Source of the DNA: Erodium maritimum
Lineage: Eukaryota; Streptophyta; Magnoliopsida; Geraniales; Geraniaceae
Direction of reading: 5' to 3'
Assembly: GCA_963921825.1 (NCBI GenBank)
Contig: OY997591.1
Location: 46,583,825-46,647,824 of the forward strand
DNA length: 64,000 bases
Numbering within the stretch: the stretch's first letter is position 1; each line of letters begins with the position of its first letter. A program made the translations under genes and the position numbers. Of this stretch, positions 1 through 12,300 are shown piece by piece. The notes under the pieces are model-generated. The model was not told where the DNA came from. It saw only the letters and a program-made list of their open reading frames with translations, and searched no databases.

Positions 1-323
1 AATTATGCCATAGTCAGTCTGTTATCCGTGGTGGTGAGCGAACGCTCACCCCTAGCTACTTTTCCTACAAGTACCGGTCGCAGGTTGGACTAGGTGAGCT
101 TCTGAAGCTTGAAGAGCTAGGAGCGGGATTCTGGGTTTATTTGAGTCTAGCGACGGATACCATACTTTTTTCCACGCGTTGGGACGTGTTTTAAGTTGTA
201 AATGTTATTTTGTTGAACAAGTGGTGTTTTTAAAGTGGTTTATTGTAAAAGGTTTCAAAATGTTTTATTATTTTAAAGGTTCACGTCCTGAGTTTGGTTT
301 ACTGAAATTGGGGCGTGAAAGCT

Positions 324-335
324 TGGTATCAGAGC
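324..335 (+). other. Primer binding site for initiator tRNA-Met (decayed element)
   Basis: TGGTATCAGAGC begins three bases after the LTR end and is complementary to the 3' end of plant initiator tRNA-Met, the usual primer for minus-strand DNA synthesis in Ty3 elements. A short inverted repeat (CGAGGTTT...ACCTCG) follows at once and also occurs in the full-length element. Confidence 0.85.
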
Positions 336-1879
336 TCGAGGTTTCACACCTCGGACTGTACGTCAATTAGGTGGGGAGATTCGAGTCAGTAAAGTCCCGT
401 CGGGCGTTGGGTACGCAGGTCGGAACCGTGTGTAGACCCGTCGTGTTTTAAGTCCTGTTTGTGTTTGTGTGTATGTGCAGTACGGGGTTATTGGCATACT
501 GTTTTTGCGTTGCTGCGTGAAATATTTTTAAACTGTCGCGACTCGACGAGAGGGGCGCCCCTGTAGTCGAGCGTGACGGTGTTGATGTCAAGTGAGTACA
601 ATGTAGTTCGGGGACGCTTGGACCGAGTTGTAACTACCTGATGTCAAGAAATGAGGTATTTTAATGAAGTGGAGAAAGCTTTAAAATTTGATTGTTTTGG
701 TTTTGATTGGCTCTATGGGCGGATTTTGATTTTGGTTGGCCCGGTGGGCGTGGTTCGGTGTTGGTTGGCCCGGTGGGCGAGTGTTGTTGTGTTGTTGTTT
801 GGCCGTGTCGGCTTGTGTTTTGGTTGAGGTTGAACGACTTGATTTGTCTGTGAGTCGTGGCGCGTGTGTTTGCTGAATTGGTGGTCAAGTGTGTGTGTCG
901 CTTAAGGCTAATTTTAGGGTTGAAACGGGTTAAGATTCGAGTTGGAACAGAGTTTGGAAAACAGGTCTGCGCGAGCGTCACGCATCCTGTCACGGATCCG
1001 TGACGGACCAGAGCGTTTTGACGAATTTTAGGTTTTTGTCACAACACTGTGATCCCAACCGTGACGGGGTCTGTCACGGGTCCGTGACCCCTGTCCTTCT
1101 TACCGTCTTGTTTGTGCAATTTAAGTGTTGGTTTGGCGTAGTTGTGTTCACAGTTGTGGGTTGTAGAGGCCGTAAGCTTGGTGTTAAAGGATGAGGTCTT
1201 GGGTTCGAGACTCATCGATGACCTACGGTAGTAATACAGCGCCTCAGTGTGAGAGTCTCACCACGGGTAGAGGTTAGGGTTGGTGCGCTGTGACGCCATA
1301 CGAACTAGGTTTCCCCTATGTGAACGGGTTATTCGAGGTTTTCCCTTGCATGAACAGGTGGTTGGAGTTTTCCTTCACGTGAGTGGGTTGTTTGAGGTTC
1401 CCTACCTGATCGAGTAACTAGGGTATCAAGGGTGTGAGCAATAGTGGGTTGCTGAGATGAAAGTAGGATCCCCGTTGGAATTTCTCTACGTGATCGGGTA
1501 ATTGGGGTATTGAGGTTGTAAGCAACATGAGTTGCTGAATTGAGAACATAATCCCCGTTTCGAGGTTTCCCTTACATGAGAGAGTATTTGAGGTGTTAAT
1601 GACTTGAGCAGTGTGACGTGTTGGTAGTAGGTTTCTGGAGGGTGGTTTGCCCTGGCTAGATTGGTAAGTCTTTGGTGCGTTAGTAGTATGCCATAATCGA
1701 ACGGGTGTCCGTGGAGGTGAGCATAACGCTCATCCCCTTTACTACTTTTCCCGCAAGGGACGAGTAGCGAACACTGGTTTGGTTGCGGAAAGTTATAAGT
1801 AAATGCATAGAGGACCGGGTGAGGGTTTGTGCTAGACTTTACCAGAGTAACTAATGGAGTGGTTTTTCGGTCTCTGCTT
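336..1879 (+). other. Leader of decayed chromovirus; no recognisable gag
   Basis: The first part up to about 800 resembles the leader of the intact copy, including repeats of a TTGGCCCGGTGGGC phrase. From about 1200 the DNA is full of degenerate short repeats (a recurring GAGGTTTCCCTT-like phrase) and, at about 1685-1760, a stretch resembling the LTR hairpin region. The gag and zinc-knuckle coding sequence found in the intact copy is absent. The short open frames here are not convincing genes. Confidence 0.6.
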
Positions 1880-3015
1880 TGAACGTCGTTTCTGTTGGAT
1901 ACCGGGGCGTCACACTCGTTTGTGTCGTCGAGTTGTGCTGAGAGGTTGGGCTGAGTTTAGAGCCGTTGAGTCCACCCCTGCGTCTGGACACGCCGGTTGG
2001 TGGTGGTGTGGTTTTGACTAGAGTCTGTCGTGCCTGCGAAGTCAGAGAAGCGAAATGACACCGGAGGTTCGAGAGAGGGCTCAAGAACCCTGAAGCTGGA
2101 TCGAGTCCTCAACCCGAGGAGTGTGGTATGTTCGGAGTTGGTAGGCACGAAGATGGTAGTGGAGCGAGGTTTTTGAGAGACTGCGAGGATCCGTGGGGAT
2201 CGGCAGCGACTGATCTTGTGCGTGTATCCGTGGGAAGGATACTTACGAAATGACAACCTTTGACGTAAACTTGGGAATGGATTATCTGGCGAAGTACCGA
2301 GCCAATATCGACGGCCTTAGGCGACGAGTGACAGTGTCAGCAGGCAACACGAAGGTGTCGTGTGTGCTGGGTAGTAATAGCGGGGTTCTCCCGTCGGCTT
2401 TGTCCGCAGTGGAGGAAGTATCGGCCATGCAGAGCCGAGAGTTACCGCGAGTGGTGTGTGAGTTCCCCGAGGTCTTTCCTGAGGAGTTGATCGGGTTGCC
2501 ACCAGTTAGTGAGGTGGAGTTCAGGATTGACCCGGTGCCGGGAACGGCAGCGATATCGATGGTGCCTTACAGGTTCGCGCCAGCCGAGTTGACCGAGCTG
2601 AAGAGTCAGCTCGAGGAACTTCAGGAGAAGGGGTTCATTTGTCCGAGAACACCGCCGTGGGGAGCGCCAACACTCTTCGTGAAGAAGAAGAGTGGAGAGT
2701 TTCGGATGTGCATGGACTACCGGAAACTGAGCCGGGTTACGATTAATGACCGATACCCGATGCCGAAAATTGACGACTTGTTCGACCAGTTGAGAGGGTC
2801 GACGTATTTCTCGAAGATCGACCTACGATCCAGATACTACCAGTTGCGAGTCCGAGAGGGGGACATCGCAAGGACTGTATTCCGGACATGCTATGAGCAT
2901 TACGAGTTCGTGGTGATGACTTTGAACTGCCGAACGCACCTGCAACGTTCATGGATCTGATGAACAGTATATTCCGGCCGTTCTTAAATCAGTTTGTGGT
3001 GGTGTTTGTAGATGA
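1880..3015 (+). pseudogene. Chromovirus protease and reverse transcriptase fragment
   Basis: From about 1895 the sequence aligns by eye with the protease region of the intact element, with frame damage and a diverged segment at about 2060-2250. A clean frame from 2250 carries the MTTFDV protease tail and then RT blocks: the [19 protein letters not shown] block, FSKIDLRS and the start of the catalytic FVDD motif at about 3005-3016. A frame break at about 2925 removes the normal FGLTNAP block from frame. Directly after FVDD the sequence switches to integrase-region DNA, so the RT C-terminus and RNase H are deleted. Dead copy. Confidence 0.85.
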
Positions 3016-4080
3016 CAAAGATCCAGGAGAGAGTTGCCGGCGGTGCTGACGCCGAGGGCTGGGATCGTTGTGCTAGTTGGGAGTTACGGTATCGTGGAGG
3101 TTTGTAGTGGAGCGGGATGCGGAGAGCGGTTGCGGAGTTAGTGTCGCGGTGCCTCACTTGTCAAAAGGTGAGAGCCGAACAACAGCGTCCCGCTGGATTA
3201 TTGCACCCACCGCCGGTTGCACAGTGGAAATGGGGGCACGTCACTATGGGTGTCGTGAGCGGTTAGCCGAGTTCGCCTACAACAACAACTTCCAGGCCAG
3301 TACCATGATGGCACCGTTCGAAGCGTTGTATGGTAGGCCGTGTCGGTCGCCCGTGTGCGGGGCAGAAGGGAGGAGAACCGCACGATTCTCTCGACCGCAG
3401 ACTACCGTCTGACGGCGAAGCAGACAGGATCGGGAACATCGGTAGGTACCGTCGTGTTAGAAAGGGGGCCAGTGTGTTTACACGGTCGACAGCCGGGACA
3501 TCAGAGACGAGTGCCCGAGCGGCGGAGAGACGCAACAACACTAGTAAGCCGTCAGCCCGATCAGGAGAGGTGAGCGAGCGGCGTTGAGATCAGAGTGGCG
3601 CAGCGGAAGCGTGGTGGGCCCATAACCCACAGTCATCGCATTCTTCTGTTTGATGTACAATGTGTATGGTAGAAGTGGGAGTACCTCACTAGGTATCCGT
3701 AAACAAATCACCGAGTACGACTACCACAACGCTTTCAGGCCAGTAACACTATGGCACCGCACGAAGCGTTGTATGGTAGGTCGGGAATTTGCCCAAGCAA
3801 GGCACACTTGAGGTTTAATAGTGACCAGTGTGGTCCCGAGTTGCTCGAGAAGCGACTAAAGGGTCGTGTTATCGTGGATGATTAAAAACTGCGCAGAGTT
3901 GACACGGAAGCGCGATGATGAGGTACGCGCGAGGTATCCAAGCTGTTCGGAGCCTGAGGGACTGGTACTTGTAGTGTCTTCAGTTTCGTGTTACCGTGGG
4001 TGGTTGGGTTTGGAGTCCGATGTCGATTGTCCGAGTAGCGGGATGTGGACTTCCTTCGTTATTGAGTGCGCGATACTTGG
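3016..4080 (+). pseudogene. Chromovirus integrase and chromodomain remnants
   Basis: In shifted frames this holds traces of the integrase zinc-finger region, then after a deletion of the catalytic core the segment LAEFAYNNNFQASTMMAPFE with the GRPCRSPVC block (about 3262-3357). At about 3900-3945 the frame contains RKRDDEVRARYP, which corresponds to the end of the chromodomain in the intact copy. The AFEALYGRPCRSPVC-type block is partly repeated near 3745-3780. Frameshifts and stops throughout; no function expected. Confidence 0.75.
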
Positions 4081-4377
4081 TTAAACGGGTGAGTAGCCGG
4101 GGGGAAGTGTCTGTGTGTTGGATCCGTTTTAAGCCCGGTGTGAGAAGGTTTCTGGGATGACACCTATACCGACGGGTTGTTCCGATATAGGATGTCTCGA
4201 CCAAGCGGTGGATGTAGGCGCGATGTGTCTACCGAGGGAGGATTCTGGTATCGACTGGCTGATTTAAGTGTTTCTGTGTACATGAAGGATAATGGACCAG
4301 GAGCTTTAAGCAGACGTTCCCTGAGATAGGGTTAAGAAGAACAAGTTTGTCTTAAATTTCGAGGACGAAATTCCTTT

Positions 4378-4390
4378 AAGGGGGGTAGAC
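4378..4390 (+). other. Polypurine tract before the 3' LTR
   Basis: AAGGGGGGTAGAC precedes the TG of the LTR, the same as at the end of the full-length element. It marks where plus-strand DNA synthesis is primed in this class. Confidence 0.8.
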
Positions 4391-6826
4391 TGTAAAACCC
4401 GCTTATAAAAAAAAGAAAAAAGGGTATTCTTTTGCAATTAGAAACGTCGGGGTATGTTTGTGCTATAAGTGGCTTTGGAAAACAAGTTATCAAAAAAAAA
4501 ACTGTTGGACTCGGTTGGAAAATGGACCGGTTTGGGCCCATTGAGTGAGTCAGGCCCGGTTTTTGGGCCCAACTGTTGTTGCTTCTCGTTTAAAAGGGCT
4601 GAAACCCTAACCCTTTTCTGTATTGCACAACCGACCTCCCTCCCTCACTCCTTCTTCTTCGTCTTCTTCGAACCTCTCCCGACCCACACCTCTCGCCCTC
4701 TCATCTCGCCGGAAACCGGCATCTCTGACCTCCGTTCAACCACGGCAGCCACCACCTCCCTTCCCTCGCACCTTCTCGAACACCTCCGCCCAGAGCCGTC
4801 CTCTCCGGCCCTCTCACTGCCTTCGATCCCGTCCGTCCAGCCCTAAGATGTCGACACCGAGCTCCGGTACCCTCCTCTCCTCCGATCTGGAGAGTTCTCC
4901 GGACACGACCGCCGCCGCCGAGCCCTCCCTCTCTCGTAGCCGCCGAGCTAGAACCTCGCCCTAGCCCCGAGCTCTCCGGCCGTGTAAGGTTCCGGAACCA
5001 CCGTGCTCGACTCCGGCCACAAATCCCCGCCGTCCCTGTGCTGCTCCGGAACCGAGAGCGCCGCCCGCTACCGGAGGGTTCGGCCGATCCAAGATCGTCG
5101 CGTCTCGACGAGACCCTAGCCGGCGACGCTCAGATCCGAGACGGGGACTAATCCCCCACGGCGGCAATCACCGCTGCCCGTCGCTTCCTTTCCTCCACGG
5201 TGAGGTTCGTGCCTGTGGGGTTTAGTCACCGGTGACGCCTTCGCCGGTGGCCGGTTTATTTTCCGTGCCGTTCTTCTCCTTTTGGCTTCTGTTTTTGTCC
5301 CGAGTGGTGGATCTGAGTATTTTTGAAAACGACAAGAAGTATTGTAATTTCAGTGAAGAAAATAAAACGAGATTTGAAATAAAAGTTCGATCTTTGTATT
5401 TCGGACGTAAAATTGTTATTGATCTGGACTGATCTGGAACGAAGTCTATTTTGGATCTGAACTGGTTGGAAGCAAAAACATTTGAAAATGAAAATGTTTT
5501 AAATCAAAAGGAAAACGAAGTCAGATCTGATTTAAAACGGTTTAAGTGGACTTTGAACAAATCTGGACTTGATTCAAGGGTTTTGGAAATACGGAAAAGA
5601 AATTTGTTAATTCAGGTTTAAAGGGGTAAAAACAGTTAGTTTTTAAACGGGTTTTGAACGGTTGAACGTTGGAACCCTGGATGGTTAATTCAGACCTAGA
5701 ACGGGATAAAAGTGGAACCCTGAATCGGGTACCTCTGAAATCGTGCCTCGAAACACGTACCTCGGGAATCGTGTCTCGAAATCCGCGCGTTGGGACCCGT
5801 GCCTCGAAATTCATGCACTGGGTTCTACGATCGAGTGCTCGAACCCGATTCGTCGTTTGAATCCCATTCTTAGCCCGCTCGAATTAAAAGGCAACTGCTG
5901 AATTTAAATCGAAACCGTCGTAACGTTTAATTCGACGTGGAATTGTTTTTGAGTTGGCCTTCGCGTTGTTTTAGAGTCTGGCTTCAATCGAAGAGAAGAC
6001 CGGAGGTAGCGAGCCTGGACGTCAGCAGCTAGGAGACGCAGCTGTCGGTTGGCCTCGAGGTAGGGAAAAGTAGCCGGATCTCGGCCTTGACTAGGGAAAG
6101 TTAACAGTAGAACTGCATGTGACACCGGGGTGTCGTGGGTTAAGTAGGTTTATCGAATATTAGAAAGGCATGATACGGGAACGTAGCGAATATTGGGAAT
6201 GCATGTGACACTTAGAAGTGTCGTAGGAGCAGAGAACTTAGCGTTATTAGAATTACTGGAGGCATATGACCATGCCCGGAGGTTGATTGTGAACTTATGG
6301 ATATTAGGAGTACTGGAGGCATATGACCATGACCGGAGGTTAATTGCGAAACTGTTGATATTAGAACTGTTGGAGGCATTAGTTATGCCGGAGGTTGTTG
6401 TGTATTACTGTCGTGTCTTGGGTGGCCATGAGAGCCCGTGTTATTATTGTTGAGTCTTTGGTGGCCATGAGAGCCCGTGTTATAATTGTTGAGTCTTGGG
6501 TGGCCATGAGAGCCCGTATTATTACTGTTGGTGTGTTTTGGGTGGCCATGAGTGCATGTGGGTTGTTGAACCCGTGTTACTTTATTGTTTGCGTCTTGGG
6601 TGGCCATGAGTGCCCGTGGGGTTTTTGAACCCGTGTCTTTACTGTTGGTGTGTCTTGGGAGGCCGTGAGTGCCTGTGGGGTTGTTGAACCCGTGTCTTTA
6701 CCGTTGGTGTGTTTTGGGTGGCCGTGAGTGCCTGTGGGGTTGTTGAGCCCGTGAGTTACTGTTGGTGTTTTGGGTGGCCGTGAGTTCCCGTGGGGTTGTT
6801 GAGCCCGTGAGTTTTGTCGGTATGTC
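4391..6826 (+). repeat. Truncated 3' LTR, subfamily with CT/GC-rich 5' half
   Basis: It begins TGTAAAACCCGC. The first part contains an AAACCCTAACCC-containing leader and a CT- then GC-rich block (about 4620-5230) that gives long proline/serine open frames; this block has counterparts in the LTR at 13054 and, reversed, the LTR at 44787, so it is LTR sequence rather than a host gene. From about 6050 comes the half shared with other LTRs: the GAGGTAGGGAAAAGTAGCC phrase, GACAC hairpins, repeats of CATATGACCATGCCCGGAGG, then a tandem array of TGGGTGGCCATGAG units (about 6418-6826). The normal LTR terminus is absent. Confidence 0.85.
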
Positions 6827-8640
6827 TTCTTGAACTTTGTAGAAAACTGTTTTGGTATACAACTCCCACGCATGGAGCTCCAATTTGGTTGGCCCTCCAC
6901 CTGTCCAAATCGGTGCACAATTTGATGATTCTGCTACTACCTTTGCATTGGTAAATCTTTGCTCGTTAACCACAGTGTCACAATGCCATATATACTGCAC
7001 CAGTGTATGTTTCTTAACTTTGCGTTTCCCGTATACGCTATTTTGGCTTTCTGACCTCGATGAAGTCCTCATCAACAGCCCCATCGGGGTGTCCTTAGAA
7101 TATGCTGGCACCCACCATTGACGTATTGCGTAGATGTCTCTTAACCATTCATGATCTTGTAGATTAAATTCTGCTAGAACTTCAGGCCAAGTCTTCTCGA
7201 ATGTTTCTACATCAACAGATTGTTCCCAAACTATTCCAAGAAGCTTTTCGAAGAAAGGACTGTCCCTGAGTCCAGCCATTGGGACCTAAAAAAATGTGTA
7301 CAAGTGATATTGTTAATATGTTGAACATAATATGTAAGTTACATAATATATGCGAGTCCGTTACATAATAAATACCACAAAATAACATATTATTGGTCAT
7401 AATCAGCAAGTGTAAATTTCTAACTTATAGGAAAGAAGAAAATGTACAAATGTGTCTAACCTTTGCCTTCAGCTTCTCCATTATGTGCCACATACATAAT
7501 CGATGTACTGTCCCACATAGCACGTCATTGGCTGCCCTTTTCATCGCAGGGTCTTGGTCGGTTAGAATAGTTATCTGTTTTTTTCCACCCATGCACTTTA
7601 AAAACGTACGAAACAACCATGAAAAGGATTCAGCGTCCTCTTTCCGGAGTAAGGCAGATCCTACGTGACACACCTTTCGTGATTATCAACACCAGTAAAT
7701 GGACAAAATACCATTCCATATCTGCAGAATCGTTTACATATTTTAACACGCACTCTTACCGAATATTTCAAACACAGTTACACAATGTAGATAAATAAAA
7801 GGTATAAGGTGAAAAACATTATCGGTTTGTGTTGTATGTACTATCGAATGATATTGTTTCACCATAAAGCTCGTAATGTTTCCTCGATAATCCATCCGCC
7901 CAGAATAGCCTACGTAACCTATTCTCATCATCTGTATCATAGTCAAAATATAAGCCATTTGACTTTGCGACTTTCTCATGAAAGGTTTGAATAACAAAAT
8001 GGCTGTCCGTCGATCCAATGAAAACATTTAGGTCCCTTTCGAAATTTAAGAAATATTTTTTTGTAGCGCCAACATACTGACTACCTCCAACTACTCTTGA
8101 CAATAACTTGTGCGCTCTCACTGGACCCGAATCGATGTTATAGTTATCGAAAATCCATTTTCTATGTGCGGGTGTAACATTCCTATTGTTACGCAAATAT
8201 TGCATGTCATCTTGACGGCAAAGCTCATGATTGTGTTCCTCGTTGAATTTTGAAACTTCAGACTTTGACATATCGTTCTTTTTGAGAACCAACATTGCAT
8301 TGTACCCTGTTCTAGTAGAGACACGTCTTCTTCTTACCACACCATCACCTTGTTTGGTTTTCTCTGATCTCTTATATTTTCCTTGCTTACAACAATATAG
8401 ATGTCGTTTTGACACACAACCATTTTTTGTCTTGGTGGGTCCGAGTCTAACCCCGAAGCCGGAACGAGCCGCATACTCTTTATAGAGTATAATACTTGCT
8501 TCCTCTGTTTCGAATTTTTTTTCCAGAATCGGCCTTAGTTCAATTGTAGACTCTGGGATATATAATACATTATCTTCTGGATGAAGTTGTTCTATACTGT
8601 CACTGTCAACATCAGAACCCGCAGAACTGCAACAAAACAT
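6827..8640 (-). pseudogene. FAR1-related / MULE-type transposase gene, truncated and frameshifted
   Basis: Read on the minus strand. The segment 8640-7829 encodes a FAR1-type DNA-binding region (YKEYAARSGFGVRLG, a C..C zinc-binding pattern, EEHNHEL) and the start of the transposase domain ending at FDSTYNTN. After an unclear junction, VFCPFTGVDNHERCVT (about 7710-7665) continues it. It is followed by a one-base frameshift into the MULE core (LLRKEDAESF, TDQDPAMKRA, HRLCMWHIMEKL). A canonical intron (GT at 7460, AG at 7286) joins KLKAK to VPMAGLRD, then the FEKTW and RSESQNS blocks. Coding stops abruptly at about 6827, fused to LTR repeat DNA. FAR1 proteins are transcription factors derived from MULE transposases; this copy could have been either. 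A splice acceptor-like TTGCAG just before 8630 suggests another exon upstream. Confidence 0.85.
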
Positions 8641-9370
8641 TTCAAACTATTCGAACTCACTAATGCAATTGAGAATTTAATCACATATAAATAAATATAA
8701 TTCACTCGAAATAACTAATGAAATTGGGAATTATATAATATTTAATATTATGTGACATATTCTATAAAAACATATTACATAATCCATATAGAATTATACA
8801 TCACCATATTATCCAATAAAAGAAACAAGTTTAACAAATTTCATAGCTTGTTACAGTACTAATTAAGCAATTCAGTACTAATACAGTACCAATATGAACA
8901 GAAATGATAACACCAATACAATACATATTCTACAACAGCATATTACACAAAACAAATATCAACAGATTACACAAATATATATAAAAAAGTTTAGCCTAAT
9001 ACAACCAATCAGTATTAGTTATAAACATATTACACAAAATGAAATATCAACAGATTATATTACTGTTAATCTCTAATTACATTCATTTACTCCATAGATG
9101 TCATGAATATTTATATGATATGAATCATAGCTATGAAGAACACGAAATTATAGCTTTCAGACTAACCTGGATTCATGAGTAGAGCAAATTGTTTCTTCTT
9201 CCATCATAATCGCCATATAAAGTTCGTCCGAAATGTGAAAGTATTTTGGAATGCCGTAAGTTATGAACCTTGAATATCCTTGTTATATGTTGTTTGAACA
9301 CTTGATATATGAGTCTTCACTTTGGCGTAGCAAGAGGTGGATTGATCTCTGCAATGAGGCTATTAAATGG
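8641..9370. other. AT-rich region upstream of the FAR1-like gene; no gene recognised
   Basis: The first 500 bases are low-complexity, with repeated ATATTACACAAAA-like phrases. At about 9250-9370 the sequence becomes less AT-biased; if the solo LTR and one target copy are removed, reading frames run across into 12635 onward. I cannot identify a protein there. Confidence 0.4.
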
Positions 9371-12300
9371 TGTAAGAACCACTCCCAGTCAACGCCAGTC
9401 AAATCTGCGAAAAACAGGAAAATTTAAATTTTTTGGAAAGACACTTAAATGAACCCAAATTTGACCCCGAGGGTCATACCGGACTTAAGTTCACTCCGAT
9501 ATCGACCAAAGTGAGTTTCGGGGGACTCGGGGCAACTTTCTGACCAATTTGGGAAATGTTGAGTTTTCGCTGAAAAAGTCAACCGAGCGACGTTTTGGTC
9601 CATTCGAGGACCGTTTTGGATCCAAAAAGCTTAGTCGTCGTCGCAGCGGTCTTAGTTGAGCCGTTTCCTTGTAGCCCGTGAAGTTTCGTAATTTCTTGGA
9701 AAAATGCCCGTTCGGGGCCCGAAACATCCGAATTTCGCGAATCTGATTGGAAAATATCTAGTGGATATTTTCCCGAAAAGGTGTGGGACCCACTTGACAC
9801 TTGTCCAATATGTGGTGGTGTTAGGTTTTTGGGGCAAACAAGATGAGACCCTTAAGGGTGGCCGACCACACATTTCAAAAAAAGAAAAGAAAATAGAAAA
9901 AAAGAGTTGTTTTTTAGAGAGAGAAGGAGAAGGAGAAGAAGAGAAAAAAGAGAAGGAAAATCTAGAGTTTTGCTACTATTCTCGTTCATCTAACCCTTGG
10001 ATTGTCTCAAATTTCGAAAATTCAAGCTCACCTCGACGTTCTCTATGGTGAGCATCTAACCAAATTTCGATTTGTTAAGTTTGAAATCTAGGGTTGGGTT
10101 TGAAACTAGTAGTTTAGGGTTGTATTGAGGATTGGGGTTCGTTGGAGACGTTTTGGAGTGAAGAGGGACGTTTTCCGGTGACCGGGAGCTCGGGGGGAGC
10201 TCCGACCACCATGTAGGGTGGCCGGCCGGCCATGGGGTGGCTGGCCGGAGCTAGGGCCGGCCAGCACCATGGTGGGCCGGGCCCATTTTAGCCCTAGCCA
10301 TCCACGGCCAAGGTTGGCCAGGTGGGGCCCACGTGCTCGGGTGCTCGGGTTTCGTGTTCGGATCGTTTAGAACGTTCCCCGGATCATTAATCTACAACCG
10401 GATCGAAATTTGGAATTAAATCGTAAAATTTGTAATTGACGAGTTTAGAAACTTGAAACGCTAATTAAATTACTCGGAAGTCGGAATTGGATTCCGTCGA
10501 GTGCATAGGAACCCTTGAATTATTCTAAGACCGTAGAAATGAAAACGGGAATTTTCGGAACCCCGGAAGGGTGTTTCCAAAACCCGGGTAGATTCGCCAT
10601 CTCGGGCGAATCGGGCTTTTCCGGGTCCATTATCGACAATGTCGAGTAATTGGGAAGTTTGGGAGTGATCGAGGTAGGGAAAGCATACGAGGTAGGGCAA
10701 AGTAGCCAGATCTCGGCCCTGACTAGGGAAAGTTAACAGTAGAATTGCATGTGACACTTGGGTGTCGTGGGTTTAGTAAGTTTATCGAATGTTAGAAAGG
10801 CAGGAGACACCGGGTGGTGTCGTATGATTCGGGAACGTATCGAACATTATAAATGCATGTGACACTTAGTAGTGTCGTAGGAGCAGTGAACTGTTGATAT
10901 TAGAATTACTGGAAGCATATGACCATGCCCGGAGGTTGATTGTGAAACTGTTGATGTTAGAATTACTGGAGGCATATGACCATGCCCGGAGGTTGATTGT
11001 GAAACTGTTGATGTTAGAACTGCTAGAGGCATTGGTTATGCCCGGAGGTTGATTGTGTAGTTGTGTCTTGGGTGGCCATGAGAGCTCGTACTTTACTGTT
11101 TGTGTCTTGGGTGGCCATGAGAGCCCGTATTACTGTTGTGTCTTGGGTGGCCGTGAGAGCCCGTATTACTTTTGTGTCTTGGGTGGCCATGAGAGCCCGT
11201 ATTACTGTTGTGTCTTGGGTGGCCATGAGAGCCCGTATTTTACTGTTGGTGTCTTGGGTGGCCATGAGTGCCCGTGGGGTTGTTGAGCCCGTGAGTTATT
11301 GTCGGTGAGTCTTGGGAGGCCGTGAGTGCCCGTGGGGTTGTTGAGCCCGTGAGTTACTGTTGGTGTGTCTTGGGAGGCCGTGAGTGCCCGTGGGGTTATT
11401 GAGCCCTTGAGTTACTGTTGGTGTGTCTTGGGAGGCCGTGAGTGCCCGTGGGGTTGTTGAGCCCGTGAGTTATTGTCGGTGTGTCTTGGGTGGCCATGAG
11501 TGCCCGTGGGGTTGTTGAGCCCGTGAGTAACTGTTGGTGTGTCTTGAGAGGTCGTGAGTGCCCATGGGGTCATTGAGTCCGTGTTTTACTGTTGGTGTCT
11601 TGGGTGGCCATGAGTGCATGTGGAGTGTTGAACATGTGTTGTTGCTGTTTGTTGAACTTTTCTTGTGATTGTGATTGTGGTTACCTGAGGTTGGAAACCC
11701 GACTTTGTGTCGGGGAAGATGCGTGGTGTGGCTAGCCTCCCGACAGGGATCGGGGGAAGCAGAGAGGTTTTGGGCTAGCCTCCCGACAGGGATCGGGAGA
11801 AGGATTGCGAGGTTGGTGGTGTGGCTAGCCTCCCGATAGAGGTCGGGGGTAGGGGAGAGGTTGTGGGCTAGCCTCCCGGCTGTGTGTCGGGAGAAGTTTC
11901 GCGGGTTGCGCGGGTGTGGCTAGCCTCCCGACAGAGGTCGGGGGTAGGGGAGAGGTTGTGGGCTAGCCTCCCGACTGGGATCGGGAGAAGTTGCGCGACA
12001 GGTCGACCGCCTGACCTGACAGGGATCGGTAAAGGGCGAGAGAGAGAGAGGGGTTACTGAGCAGCTGGAGTGCGGTCCTTTGTGATCTTGTTTGATGTGC
12101 GATCCTTTGTGATCTTGGGTGTTGCGTGGTTGTCTGTCGTGTCTTTGGAGGAGGTCTTCAATCGTTGTGTCGGGTCTACATTACGTGTTCGAGTGTTGAG
12201 TCGGTTGAGGAAAGTAACAGTGGGTGTGTGTTAGTCGGAGTACTTGAGTTGGGGACAGTGATCCTCGGTGTTGAGTTTGTTTTTGGTGTTACCGACATTG

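Larger units (their letters stand above)
1..6826 (+). mobile_element. Decayed Ty3/gypsy chromovirus (Tekay/Del-like), internally deleted, cut at both ends
   Basis: The window opens inside a 5' LTR whose last 320 bases are present (the end reads GGGCGTGAAA where other copies read GGGCGTGACA). A tRNA-Met primer site, a gag-less leader, protease/RT and integrase remnants, a polypurine tract at about 4378-4390 and a truncated 3' LTR from 4391 follow. Order and sequence match the full-length element at 24362-37002. Most of gag, the second half of RT, RNase H and the middle of integrase are missing, so it cannot be autonomous. The 3' LTR breaks off at about 6826 in a tandem-repeat zone and joins directly to transposase sequence; no LTR end or target duplication is visible there. 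Confidence 0.88.

Noticed and set aside
4604..4616. Telomere-like AAACCCTAACCC
   Set aside because: A single copy in an LTR leader; similar short motifs near 37400 are also not an array.
4469..5167. Proline/serine-rich open frames suggesting a host gene exon
   Set aside because: The CT/GC-rich block is inside an LTR and has counterparts in the LTRs at 13054 and 44787; long frames arise from base composition.
11053..11640. Regular repeats with variable linkers resembling a CRISPR array or a repeat-protein gene
   Set aside because: They are LTR-internal tandem repeats found in every plus-strand LTR copy, in a plant nuclear context with no cas genes; the open frames follow from repeat periodicity.
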